Assembly (NCBI GenBank): GCA_028641055.1
Contig: CM054060.1
Span: forward strand, 312,714,949 to 312,778,948
DNA from: Alopecurus myosuroides
Lineage: Eukaryota > Streptophyta > Magnoliopsida > Poales > Poaceae
Length of the DNA stretch: 64,000 nt
Direction: 5' to 3'
Below the pieces are notes generated by a model. The model saw nothing but the letters and a program-made list of their open reading frames with translations, made no database searches and was not told where the DNA came from. Shown in pieces: positions 1 to 10,371 of this stretch (the first letter of the stretch is position 1; the number at the start of each line of letters is the position of its first letter). Position numbers and translations under genes: made by a program.

Positions 1-1000
1 GGCTCGATTAGCCGCGCACGCACAGCCTGTGGTTCTTTGGGCTTGATGCGAAGAAGAGTTGAGTTGTGTTGAGTGCCCCGCTTGGTGGGAAAGGCCTTCC
101 CATCTGGCGGGTTATTCTTACGTGTACGGCCAAATTGGTGCACCCCTGCAGGGATAAATCTTCTCGAGAAGCCGTGTTTTCCGCGGTTATGGACGACTTG
201 GTGAAAGTACTGGCTAACAAGTACTCAGAACAACTTACACCTAACTAATAATAACTTGACTAGTAATAGTCTTATTGACACAATAACTTGAACCACCATT
301 AATCCAACTGTGTGAGTTATCCTCGGATTGCTTCTTTGGATAAGGGGCGAGATCCAGGATGGGTTTGTTTGGTGGTTAGATATAGTTGGTTACGATACGC
401 TATCTTATCTTCTTTCTATTTAGCCGGAAGTTGTAGTATGCTCTGTAGTTGGTTAGAGCAGCCAGTTGCAGCATCTTTTATATCACCCTTTCTTCCGTTG
501 AACCCAAAGCATCTGTGCTTGGTGTTGACGGGTTACACTTTGGTGAACTGTGAGTCTTGCTTGCCAGTACGTTTATGTACTGACCCCTTTGGGGCTGTGG
601 TTTCCGCAGACTACGTTTCCGAGGATCACCATGGTGGATTCTACGTGGATTATGACGAGACTGCTGACGAGTAGATAGCGGACCCGGGCAGGATCCGAGA
701 CTTCGTGGATGGGCTCCGTCTGTTCGTTTCCGGCCTCTTAGGCCTATTTGGATCTGGTCTGTACTCAGAACTTTTGAATGCTTCCGCTGTGATGTAATGC
801 TGAATTGTTGGGACATGTGTCCTCTGGATGACTGTATTTGCTATCTCTGCTCTAATGAGAGCTATTTGCAACTTATTTCCATATTTTGTGTCCTAGAGAT
901 ATGTTGTGCTATCATTTTGTTCAACGCCGTTGACGTACCATGTGTGTATGGTTTGAAGTACGTCAATGGAAGTATCCTGATTTCTATGGGATGGTTTACG
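1..1000 (+). other. Unclassified repeat-like DNA, probably retrotransposon-derived
   Basis: No convincing protein domain is visible. Short open frames at 66-248 and 312-674 (plus) resemble nothing I recognise. The stretch 560-1000, with phrases such as a 'TACTGACCCCTTTGGGGCTGTGG' type block and a CGTCAATGGAAGTATCCTGA block near 962, has the look of high-copy Triticeae retrotransposon non-coding DNA in plus orientation. That is an impression from memory and was not tested. The join with the minus-strand gypsy element B lies somewhere near 1000-1020. Confidence 0.3.
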
Positions 1001-1455
1001 TAGACGATGAACAGTAGAGTTTGGTTGTCACACATACGTGTGTTGGCCTACTCGTAAGAGATGCGGGTGCAGGTAAGCCCCGTAATCCAATCATCTGCTG
1101 TTCAACGGAACTGCGGGTATCCCCTAGAAGTCCGGGTGCGACAGGCAGCGAGTCGAAGATCGTCGGACTCGAGACTGACTCGGAGTCTGATTCGTCGAGA
1201 TCGATCTGCTCGGGAAAGTGCAGGATTCCTGCTTTGTTGGCGTGGAAGCGGAGGCTCCCGAACGTCAGGCTGACGCTTTTCTCCAGTCCGCTAAACGCCG
1301 GGCGTGATTCCGGCGAGTAGGGCGCGACGATGATTGACCCGAATCGGATTGGATCTGCTGAAGTCGAGGTTCCGGGGCTCCAGCTGAAGGTTGGCGGTGA
1401 TGAGGCCAAAGACGTCGTAGATCCAGCGCCCGCCGTTCCCACAGACGGCGCCAAT
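996..1455 (-). pseudogene. Gag-like N-terminal fragment of gypsy element B
   Basis: An open minus-strand frame runs from inside the LTR (1556) to 996. The part after the primer binding site (below 1438) would be the internal region of element B. It encodes a Ser/Pro/Gly-rich then acidic stretch (LDESDSESVSS) like the variable N-terminal leader of grass gypsy gag proteins; the gag of element A at 7675 has a similarly placed leader with a related 'GS.TVGSLEF' phrase. It stops at 996, where the sequence changes character, so it is a fragment. The assignment rests mainly on position next to the LTR and primer site, not on a domain. Confidence 0.4.
1438..1453 (-). other. Primer binding site of gypsy element B
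   Basis: The minus strand reads TGGCGCCGTCTGTGGG two bases after the LTR end. TGGCGCC-type primer sites are frequent next to LTRs of plant gypsy elements. It fixes the orientation of B (internal region toward position 1). Confidence 0.65.
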
Positions 1456-1907
1456 TGTCGAATAGTCATCTCAACAAGTCCCTCAGATGAACCGATAGGG
1501 TTTCGATTAAGAGAACGTGTAGGTTCTGGTGACGATCGTCGGCTAACAGGGGGCACGATTTACCCAGGTTCGGGGCCCTCGTAGAGGTAAAACCCGTACT
1601 CCTGCTCTTGTCGATCTGTATTATCAATAGATCGGTTACAATGGGAGGGGGTGCTCGAGTTGAGAGTATGATCTCGATCTCAAGGCTTTGGTGGTACGAA
1701 ATTTCTTGGATCCCCTGGCCAGGTCTCGAACCGTACCCGGGGGGGGGGGGGGTACAAACCCTAGCTCTAGGTCGGTTTGATATTTCCTTCTTGACCCGCA
1801 AGGCTTGGCGGGTGGGCTTCAATTGGATCTTCTAGAACTGTAGGTGGTACTTCCCTCTGGGCTTAGGTGTTGGGCCATGGACCGGGTAGCCTCACCCGAT
1901 AGGTCCA
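1456..1907 (-). repeat. LTR of gypsy element B (5' LTR, minus strand)
   Basis: Read on the minus strand this 452-bp block starts TGGACC at 1907 and ends CGACA at 1456, fitting TG...CA ends. It is followed at once by a primer binding site. It abuts the integrase of element A in mid-domain at 1907/1908, which marks it as an insertion into A. It contains a 14-base G homopolymer (1739-1752). The other LTR is not in the window, so the 5' edge is inferred from the break in the integrase and from the TG start. Confidence 0.6.
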
Positions 1908-2623
1908 GAATTCATCCCCATGTCAATGTCCGTTGGAAGAGCTGCTTCTGCGCCATAAACCAGGAAAAACAGGGTTTGACCTGTTGATCTATTTGGCGTC
2001 ATTCGGATACTCCAAAGCACAGAAGGTAATTCCTCTACCCGTGCTCTAGCTGCTCTGTGAAGAGGAGATTCGAGTCTTAGGCGTATTCGCTGCAGGATTG
2101 AGCTATTCATTCTTTCAACCTGCCCATTGGATTGTGGGTGTGCCACAGATGCAAGATCTAGGCGTATTCCCGTTTGTCGGCAATATTTTGCCAACTCTCC
2201 AATAGAGAAATTTTTCCCGTTGTCCGTGATTATGCTGTGTGGAATGCTGTATCTCATGGCTACATCAATGATGAAATTTCTGGCAGTCACACTGTCAAGT
2301 TTTTTGATGGGTTTCGCCTCCACCCACTTGGTATACTTATCTACCGCAACAAGCAGATGTGTGAGACCACCTCTTGCAGTTTTGAATGGTACCATCATAT
2401 CTAGCCCCCAGACCGCAAATGGCCATGTAATGGGGATAGTTTTGAGTGCTTGGGCTGGCATATTCGTCTGCTTGGCGTAATACTGACATCCGGCACATGT
2501 TTTTACTATGTGTTCGGCATCTGTCTTGGCTGTTAGCCAGAAAAACCCTGCAGGGAATGCTTTTTTGACTATGCTTTTCGATTGAGCATGATGTCCGCAA
2601 TCTCCTGCGTGGATTTCTTGCAA
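1908..2623 (-). pseudogene. Gypsy A integrase fragment
   Basis: Integrase joins the reverse-transcribed element DNA into the genome. The visible open frame carries the end of the zinc-binding region (CAGCQ near 2530), then the catalytic core with the first Asp in GLDMM, the second Asp in ITDNGKNF and the Glu in GQVERMN, so the D-D-E triad is present. The frame reads through 'VYGAEAALPTDIDMG', a phrase usual near the end of the core in this group, and then switches into LTR sequence of element B at 1907. The C-terminal domain is therefore absent here. The upstream frame is broken, so the gene is dead. Confidence 0.85.
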
Positions 2624-2881
2624 GATTTCTCGACCTTCTTCTGGCGAAATACATCGCTGAAAAATTCCGACAGTGCTACGCTTATACAGGCAACCATTAA
2701 TTACCGTGTATCATTTGCATCGACGTTGTATCTATCTTTGCAAGACCTCGTCCGCTCCATCCGGGAACTTCTGATCAACTAAGAAGTTTAAATATGGAAT
2801 TGTCCAATCTGGGTTAACTAGCAGGACTTCGATTGACTCGGAAACGAGAGGATAACCAACATCTCCACCTTTGATCGACGA

Positions 2882-3572
2882 TTAATGCAAATGTTGGACA
2901 AACACACCCGGTGGTAGGGTTTTCACTCTTTCCGAGCCCATGCGGGCTAATGCATCCACGTTCCAATTTTCTTCCCTTTTGATATGAAGTACTTCAAATC
3001 CCAGGAAGCAAATGGAAAATTCATCCACCGTTCTCCTATATTCGGCCATGATGGGGCTTTTGGCGTCCCATGTTTGGTTTAGCTGATGATGTACCAAATC
3101 CGAGTCACCATAGCATAGTATGCGTTTGACACCTATTTGTTTTTGAAATATGCAAGCCATGAAGCAAAGCTTCGTATTCCGGCACGTTATTACAGGTGTT
3201 GAAGTGTATTTGTAATACATACTCCATAGTATCACCCTTTGGGGATTTTCGCACTACACCAGCTCTAGCGCCTTCCTTCATCTTGGATCCGTCAAAATGC
3301 ATGACCCAGTATTCCGACTCCGGCATTGGTGTATTTTTCATTGCTTCTGTCCAATCAGCGATGAAATCTGCCAACTCCTGGGATTTTATTGCCGTCCGGG
3401 GTTGGTACTTAATGTCAAACGCAGCTAGCTCAATGCCCCATTTGGCTACTCGGCCTATTGCGTCCGCATAGTTAATAATATCCCCTAGTGGTGTTTTACA
3501 TACCACTGTTATGGAATGTGCTTTGAAATAATGGCAGAGTTTTCTAGATGCGAAAAATACGCCATATGCCAA
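2882..3572 (-). pseudogene. Gypsy A RNase H region
   Basis: Two overlapping frames (3572-3105 and 3235-2882) together cover an RNase H connection and RNase H domain, which removes the RNA strand during reverse transcription. Visible are the FDGSK first catalytic Asp motif and an EYEALLHGL motif with the expected Glu; the residue before it is Pro where related elements usually have Ala. The second frame includes the CYGDSDLV motif with the third catalytic Asp. The frame change near 3120-3200 and stops on both sides show decay. Confidence 0.75.
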
Positions 3573-3769
3573 CTTTTGATAATGTGGATACCTTTGTTTT
3601 GACTCAGAGAATACTTCGCTGACATATTACACTGTGTATTGATCTGGTATGCTTTGCTCTTCCTTCCGTCTTTCCACAACTATCACTGCACTAATAACCC
3701 TGTTTGTCGTTGTAAGATACAGTAACATGGGTTCTTCATCTTTTGGTGATGCCAAAATCGGAGGTTTCA

Positions 3770-4459
3770 TCAAGGTTTCTTTAACTGGGTTAATGCTTTG
3801 TCCGCCTCTTCTGTCCATTCAAATTTGTCGGTTTTTTTCAACAATTTGTATAATGGCAGAACTTTGTCTCCTAGCCGGCTCATAAACCTGCTGACTGCGG
3901 CTGCAGAACCCGTCAATCTTTGTACATCTTTTAAGCACGTATGCTTTGAGATGTTCAATATTGCCTTGATCTTTTCCGGGTTTACCTCTATTCCTCTGTG
4001 AGAAACGATAAAACCCAGAAGTTTTCCTGGGGGAACCCCGAATACGCACTTTAATGGATTCAACTTCATTTTATAAGTGCGCAAATTTTCGAAAGATTCT
4101 CGTAGATCTTCAAGGAGTGTATGTTTTTCCTTGGAAACGACGGCAATATCATCCACGTAAATGTGTACGTTTTTTCCAATCTGACTATGCAAACAACGTT
4201 GCATGCAACGCTGGTATGTTGCACCTGCGTTCTTCAGGCCAAAAGTCATGATTATGTAATAGTATGTTCCATACGGAGTTATGAAGGAAGTTTTGATTTG
4301 ATCCTCCTCCTTCATACATATTTGATGATACCCGGAATAAGCATCCAAAAAGCATAAAATCTCAAAGCCAGCAGTGGCATCTATTATTTGATCAATTCGC
4401 GGTAACGCAAACCTATCTTTTGGACACAATTTGTTTAAGCCGGTGTAATCTATACACAT
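3770..4459 (-). pseudogene. Gypsy A reverse transcriptase
   Basis: This 229-codon open stretch is the core of a gypsy reverse transcriptase. In order it shows 'MCIDYTGLNKLCPKD', the FLDAYSGYHQI motif with the first catalytic Asp, MTFGLKNAGATYQR, and the active-site IYVDD followed by the thumb-like LGFIVSHRGIEV and FEWTEEADKA phrases. All three catalytic aspartates can be seen. The frame is lost on both sides (stop at 3770, break after 4459), so no complete polyprotein could be made. Sequence continues upstream in other frames toward the protease. Confidence 0.9.
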
Positions 4460-4922
4460 CCTAAGAACAATATTGTCTTTCTTCGGGACTAATACTGGGT
4501 TCGCAGACCAATCAATATGTATAACTTTCCGGATACAATCAGCTGCTAAAAGCCGGATAATTTCCTTGCCAATAGCCTTTCGTCTTCTTCCTTAAAATCG
4601 ACGGAGACCTTGTTTGACGGGTTTATATCCTGGAATCACCTTGAGTTGATGCTTGGCAAGTTCCCTGGGTACACCCGGCATGTCCGCAGGACACCAGGCA
4701 AAAATATCCCAGTTCTCACGGAGGAACTTGATGAGCGCGCTTTCCTATTTTTCAGTCATCCCGGTCCCCACTACGACAAAATTTGTCGGATCTTTGGATC
4801 TAGGATTACATGTCTTGTGTTCTCTGACGCTTTGAAACTATCTGCCGGCTTCCGGCTTTCTTTTCCTGCCGGCATTTCTGTCGGCGATACTTTCTATGCC
4901 AGCTCTTTCAATTCCTCCTTTG

Positions 4923-5324
4923 CTACCACTTGTTCAAGCAAAGTGCCTTTCCTTTTTCCAGCTCGTTTGCCAATTTGAATTCTCCTGATGTGGTGATTAC
5001 TCCTCCTTTTGGCCTTGGCATCTTCAGCTTGTTATAAATATAATATGATCTTGCCATGAATTTGGCGAAAGCTGGACGTCCGAGTATTGCATGGTATACA
5101 CTTTCGAATGGCACCACCTCGAAAGAGATTTTTTCCTGTCGGAAGTGCTCTTTTTCTCCGAAGGTTACATCTAGGGAAATTTCTCCCAAGGAATGTGCTT
5201 GTCTGACAGGAACAATGTCGTGAAAACTTATGTTGCTGTGATTGAGCTGGGTCTCAGAGATCCGCAGATGTTTCAGTGTATCTAGGTACATAATGTTGAT
5301 ACTAGATCCTCCATCCATCAACAC
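4923..5324 (-). pseudogene. Gypsy A aspartic protease region
   Basis: The frame opens with VLMDGGSSINIMY; the DGGS in a hydrophobic setting is the pepsin-like active-site motif used by many plant gypsy elements to cut their polyprotein. It continues with VYHAILGRPAFAKF, the second conserved protease block (ILGRP). Between gag (ends 5722) and this frame, and between this frame and the reverse transcriptase, several stops and shifts occur. Confidence 0.75.
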
Positions 5325-5721
5325 TCTTTCCAGCCTAGTGTTTTGAACAATAGGGCTTACGATTAGAGCTTGTGTGCCGGGTTCTGGGATGTTTCTGGGA
5401 TGATCATACTGATCCCAGCTAATTGGCGTGTTTGAATACTTCCAGAACTTGGGAGTTGGTCGAACAACCGCGTTTATTTCTCGAAGTGTTCGCTTCGCCT
5501 GTTTTGCTGAGGGAGTTGCCAGGAAAATTAGGTTGCATTCTTCATCAACTCTCGGGAATTTTGGTTCGCCTTTTCGCTGCTATTCCTAGATTTTTTTTGT
5601 CAGTGTCCGATTCACTGCCTTCTTTTTAAGCTTCTGGCTTTTGTTTGGAGAATTTCCTCTTGGAGTTCTTCCCCTTGTTCCCGGATTCTGGAGTGCCTTT
5701 CATATGCTTATTAAGACGGCA

Positions 5722-7675
5722 TTACGCGTTGGTATGGGTAGGTTTCCCAAATTGCGAACGGTGAACACAGTTTTCCCACTTAATCTTTTCCCACTCTTCC
5801 TTTGAGTAGGAGATGGGTTTTGTGCTTCTTCCTTTCCATTTGCTGCCATTATCCTTTCCAAAGTCTAAGTTAACTTCTTTGGGCTTTGGCTGTGCTTCTG
5901 GAGTAGCTTTTTTCTTAGAACGAGGCGTCTTTTTCGCATGAGCCAAAGCATCAATATTTCCACCTCTCGCTCTGATGTCGTCTTCAGCTGCTGCGTGCTC
6001 ATTGACGGTGGTAAGCATAGATCTGAGATCTTTGTGCTCCTTTGAACCAACCATGAACGGTACAAGGCCGGGTTTTAAGCCATTGATGAAAGCATGCATC
6101 CTTTTGATCTGAATTTTTTTGTCCTTTCTCGGATCTCCCTTCTTCTCCTTAGAATTGCCTGAATCTCCAGGTTCGCCAGGTCTAGGTGCTCCAGCGGCGC
6201 ATGTGGCGGTTTTGCATAGGGCTGAGTTGTCATGCAACTTCCCTGATCTTGCCTGCCCTTGCTGTTGCTGTTGCAATGCTTTTCCTAAGAAAGCATACAC
6301 CCCTTGAAGCTTTTCATCGTTGGAGTACAGATCATCATTGAGGATGGCAAATGCGGCTTCCGCATTTTCGGCTGCGGTTTTGTATATGTGTTCGCCCTTG
6401 GCATCAGTGTCGTTTACTTGCTTTTGCGAAGAAGGGTTTTGGAACCGTTCTTTTGGTGGCAATACTTCCGGTCTTGCGATTCCGGGTAACCGTGTAGGTT
6501 TTATGCCAGATCTATTCCTTCTTTCGTACTCCTCTATTTCTTCCTGCTGCAACTTAATGTCAGCCTGGGTTTTTAAGAGGTTTTCCCGAGTTCTGAATAG
6601 ATGTTGCTGCTGCCGCTGTAGATATTGTCTCCTTGCTTCCAGCACTTCAGGGGGTTCGTCACGTCCCACTGGAGTTTGAATTAACTCATGTTCGTCTTGT
6701 TCTGACATTAGTGGAACATGGATTTCCTTCGTTTTCTTCTCCGCAGGCTTGACTCCGCTTCCTTCTCCTACATCCAGGTTTTGATTAGTAATTCTGCCAA
6801 TTTCTTCCTCTGGAGTTTCTTGGCAGTCTTCTTTTTCTTCTTGGAAGAGGGAGGTTTTTTCCAGGTTCATCTTCTGTCAATTCCTTGACATCGGGGTAAG
6901 TTGGGCTGGTTTCACCGTCCTCCCTTTCCTCATCCAGCGGAGGTGTTTTGGGGTCTTCATCGTCTCCGGCATCTGTGTTTTCAGCCGGTTTTGCCATAAG
7001 CACTTCATGGAAGCCCCCTTGCATAGATTTGACATTTCTTTCGAAAGCGTCTTCATCTTCGTCCTCGGAATCTAAATCTTCAGATCCGGGTTCCGACTCC
7101 AATCTTGCCTCTAGGGCGGCTAGCACAGAGTCGGCTTCCGAGTTTGTCTTCTCATTGACGGGTGTCGGGTCTTCCACTGCAACTGTGGGGTTGTTTTCAT
7201 CTGCCTCTTCCACGGGATTGCCTTCATCCGTGTTTTCAGCGACCTCGGATTGCACCATACAAATAAAGTGAGATCTGATTGCGGGCATCTCCGAAGAGGC
7301 GGCCATTTCAGCGGGGTATTGGCGATTTGAGCAAAATATGGCATCATAATTTTCTTCAACTGGGTATAGGGCGGGTGGGATAAATCTACTTCCCCACAGA
7401 ATCACATTGCCTCTGCAGTTAATCTGACAAAGATGTTTGCAGATCCAATCGGTAAAATTAACGCATGCACTTACCAGATGATTCCGTGCTGGCATGTACG
7501 ATCCAGTGTTGAGGAAGCGCCTGGCGTCATTGTCGAATTCCAAGCTTCCGACAGTTATGGTACTGCCGATTCCGCCGAGTATCCCCGATCGAAACATAAC
7601 GCCTGACGTCGCTGGGCCCACGGTGGGCATCAACTGTCGAGATATCGTAGTAGAGTTCATAGACGGGGGTGCCAT
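5722..7675 (-). pseudogene. Gypsy A gag polyprotein (frameshifted)
   Basis: Two overlapping open frames, 7675-6785 and 6870-5722, make one gag-like protein interrupted by a frameshift in the overlap 6785-6870. The first frame begins with MAPPSMNSTT close behind the primer site and has acidic tracts (EDLDSEDEDEDAFE). The second is charged and glutamine-rich (coiled-coil-like EARRQYLQRQQQH region), and contains the gag phrase MHAFINGLKPG. No zinc knuckle was seen in the readable part. Gag would form the cytoplasmic particle that houses reverse transcription. Confidence 0.7.
7617..7634 (-). other. Primer binding site of gypsy element A
   Basis: Minus strand GTTGATGCCCACCGTGGG directly after the LTR end. 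It differs from the TGGCGCC site of element B, so A and B are different families. Confidence 0.5.
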
Positions 7676-8184
7676 GAGACTACTGGTAGAGACGTGGGGG
7701 GACGTGGTAGTACGACAACCAGGAACACCAAATTTACCCAGGTTCAGTACGACGCAACTAGGCTGCGTTCCTAGCCCTGCAATCTCACTAAATCAGGGCT
7801 GAAGCCTGAAGTATACAAAGTACAATGTGAGTAGGGTTTCGATAACTCAATGAGGATCAACTTCTCGGCGAGTTGGCTTCTAGCTAATTGTCTTCTATCT
7901 TCTTCTCATCCGTCCGGCTTTATATAGATAGCCGGGTTAGAGGTTACAGAAAGGAAACCTAGAAGACTATGGAAAGTACCTAACTTGGAAAGCAGGAATC
8001 CGCCTTCTACTCCAAACCGCACTACTTCGGCCGTGGTCCGGGTTCTTCTAGAATCCGGCTTCTGCGCGTCAGCTTACTGGGCCGCCTAATGTACTGTGAT
8101 CCATTACCAACAGGCCACCCTGTAAATCTGGCTCTTTAGGACAATGCCAGATATACCCCAAATCGGTATATATCCGACATGCCA
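7635..8184 (-). repeat. 5' LTR of gypsy element A
   Basis: On the minus strand the block begins TGGCATG at 8184 and ends TCGACA at 7635, followed by the primer site. A TATA box is present on the minus strand at 7930-7917 (CTATCTATATAAAG), as expected for the LTR promoter. The start was placed where the LINE endonuclease reading frame breaks. No second LTR is available for comparison. Confidence 0.65.
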
Positions 8185-8945
8185 TCAGTTTATGATCAGA
8201 GAGTAGGCCTTTGCTCCAGGCGCAAGCTTTTCTTGCGGTATTCTTTAGCTTGTGCTTTAGCACACGGACATGTTGGGTATGAGTGGTCGGCTCGTCCCAT
8301 GCAGATTGCACCACCTCTTTGAACCCTGGAATCTTGGTCCATAATTTTCGAAGCGGAAACACGGCGGGCGCCGAGGTCCGCTTTGATTTGACAGCAATAA
8401 CGGGCAGCGCTCTGACAAGTATTGAGCGCTAGACGGAATTGGCCCATAAGACGTAAGTCGAGGTTACTTCGAGTTGTTTTTGTTGGAAGCTTGATAGATA
8501 CAATTAAAATCACCAAGTATTAACCACTTCTCGTCATTAGCAGGAGCACTATCAATTGCCTCATCGAGGAAAGCCCTCTTTTCAGCATTAGTGGAAGGGC
8601 CCTAGACAGTGGTGAGCTTGAAAGAGGTGCCGCAAGCCCGGATGCAAACATCTGCGGAGATCATGTGTGTTACAATAAGGATGTTGGTCATGTCAACATG
8701 TCGTCATTCCAAAGTAGAAGGATCCCGCCCCTTGTGCCCGTGGCGGGCCTATGAGCAAAAGAACCTTGACGAAAACATCCAATATATGCCGCGGTGCTAT
8801 TGTTGATGAAGTTGAGTTTCATCTCGTGCAGGCAAGGCACAGAGTGTTTGCGATCGTGGTGTGGACGATATCTTTTTGTGCTTGGTCGTTTAGCCCCCGA
8901 ACGTTCCAATTAGCAATGTCGAGGATGGGGTCAATCATGAATGAA
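8185..8945 (-). pseudogene. LINE endonuclease (EEP) domain fragment
   Basis: The minus strand encodes the start of a LINE ORF2: NWNVRGLN (usual beginning of the apurinic-type endonuclease) near 8910, then in shifted frames DEKWLILGDFN near 8500, which is the catalytic LGDFN motif, and farther on FKEVVQSAWDEP and KGLLSDHK near 8200-8310. At least three frame breaks or stops separate these pieces. The frame ends at 8184/8185 where the LTR of gypsy A begins. This enzyme would nick target DNA to prime reverse transcription; this copy is inactive. Confidence 0.8.
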
Positions 8946-9163
8946 GAGTGGCCCCTACCCATACTCATTACGTTAGCACAACCGCCTCCCTGGCTCTACC
9001 TCGTCTCCTCCTCTAGTCTTGACCTATATGGCCCCTCATCTACCCATGAGGCTACCCATCCAGCTCTCTCCGCAACCCCGCAAGGTAATCTCACATCAAA
9101 ATACAACGGTAAGAAGATATCAATTTTGCTCTATTTCCTCGTTACTACTGAGGTAGGATATAA
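8946..9163 (-). other. Sequence upstream of the LINE endonuclease
   Basis: Presumed ORF1-ORF2 junction or 5' region of the minus-strand LINE. No domain is readable. It ends at the target duplication of the plus-strand LINE. Confidence 0.35.
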
Positions 9164-9176
9164 TTATCTATAATTA
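9164..9176 (+). repeat. Left target-site duplication of LINE at 9177
   Basis: TTATCTATAATTA, repeated exactly at 10359-10371. Confidence 0.85.
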
Positions 9177-10358
9177 TATCTCTTCGGAACTGTATGGGGA
9201 TGTGGTAACCTCTTCGGAACTCCGACCTAGGGGGGTTCGCAGTTCTGGAGAAGTCTTCAAAAGGTGAAACACCTTTTTAAGTTGGGGGCGAGACATGTAG
9301 TTAAGAGTGGCAGCCGCACAACCTTTTGGTCAGACCGGTGGAATGGGGAGGCTCCGCCGCAAGTCCTTTTCCAAGGCTGTTTGCGGTGTGTGATAATCTG
9401 GACCTGCTGGTGTCCGAGGACCTCGATGACGCGGGTGAGGGTATTGGCTTTAGACGCGCTTTTGACCAGGGCGCTGCCGAGCGGAGTGCGACCGCTTGCT
9501 GGTAGAGACAGGTCAGATCCTGATCTCGGAGGGCCCCGATGAAGTGCGGTGGGCCCTCGAACCCTCCGGTAGATTCTCAGTTGCGTCATCTTATAGGCTA
9601 CTCTGCAAAGGGGCCTCGGTGGCGCTCTGCTCTGATATTTGGGGTGCCAGACTACACCTGAAAATCAAGATTTTCACTTGGCAACTTGCCTTGGACCGAT
9701 TGCCCTCTCGTCGCCAGATCGCGACTAGACATGGACCGTCTGATGGGAGGTGTGCGGTGTGTGGGGAACCAGAAGATGCCGCACATATGTTCTTCCTCTG
9801 TGTCCTCCCGAAGCTGGGGTGGAGCGTGGTGCGGGAGTTGTTGGGTTGCTCCTGGAGCCCAGCCAACTTCTCCCAGTTTTTTGCTAGCTACTATGTTCTT
9901 ACGGGCCAACTGGGTCGCAATAGTTGGGTGCTATTTGCGGCGTTGTGCTGGGCCATTTGGCTTATTCGCAATAAGTTCTCGATTGATAAGATCTTCCCTA
10001 ACAAGTCGATTGACCTCATATACAAAATGCTTATGTTTGTGCAGTGGTGGGCAAAACTCGCAAAGGAGGAAGATAGAAACTCCCTCGTCGAGCTTGCGGC
10101 GGAGCTGAGGACGAGATTCTGGCATCTTACACAGCCCAGGCGGGGTTTTAGGTTTCGGTGGCGTTTGGGATCTTCCGGCGTGTCTCTTGGGGTGCCGGCC
10201 CCCTATCTTAGCATGTTTCTCTCCGGTTCGGCTAAGCTGTATCGTCCAGCGTTTGTGTCCTCGTGTCTAGGGTGTGGTGTTTGGTGTTTGTGGAATGTTG
10301 GAACAATTGCCTTATTAAGTTAATGCAGGGCACCAGAGGCATTTTATCTAAAAAAAAT
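9177..10358 (+). mobile_element. 5'-truncated LINE, plus strand
   Basis: A LINE 3' fragment of 1182 bp bracketed by a perfect 13-bp direct repeat (9164-9176 and 10359-10371), with an A-rich tail (10351-10357) just before the right copy. Variable-length target duplication, 5' truncation and A-tail are the hallmarks of target-primed reverse transcription. The insert landed in the minus-strand LINE region, so removing it reconnects sequence at 9176 with 10372. A short CTCTTCGGAACT duplication (9179-9190 and 9212-9223) lies at its 5' edge. Confidence 0.85.
9239..10323 (+). pseudogene. LINE ORF2 C-terminus with zinc-binding reverse transcriptase domain
   Basis: The frame FWRSLQKVKHLFKLG (9243 on) is the usual start of the region after the LINE reverse transcriptase. 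A frame break near 9500-9540 moves into the long frame ending at 10323. This carries FSVASSYRL, LKIKIFTWQLALDRLPSR and the zinc ribbon CAVCGEPEDAAHMFFLC (zf-RVT type). The catalytic reverse transcriptase itself is absent because of 5' truncation. Non-functional. Confidence 0.85.
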
Positions 10359-10371
10359 TTATCTATAATTA
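10359..10371 (+). repeat. Right target-site duplication of LINE at 9177
   Basis: TTATCTATAATTA, identical to 9164-9176. Confidence 0.85.

Larger units (their letters stand above)
1908..8184 (-). mobile_element. Ty3/gypsy retrotransposon A (3' end missing, degenerate)
   Basis: Minus-strand order from high to low coordinates is LTR (8184-7635), primer site, gag, protease, reverse transcriptase, RNase H, integrase. This protease-RT-RNaseH-integrase order defines Ty3/gypsy. The reading frame is broken many times between domains. The copy ends at 1907/1908 where the LTR of element B begins, so the rest of the integrase and the 3' LTR should lie left of the window. Its 5' LTR abuts a LINE endonuclease frame at 8184/8185, so A itself sits inside a LINE. 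Confidence 0.85.

Noticed and set aside
1739..1752. 14-G run as a quadruplex or functional signal
   Set aside because: A single homopolymer in an LTR relic; slippage is the simpler explanation.
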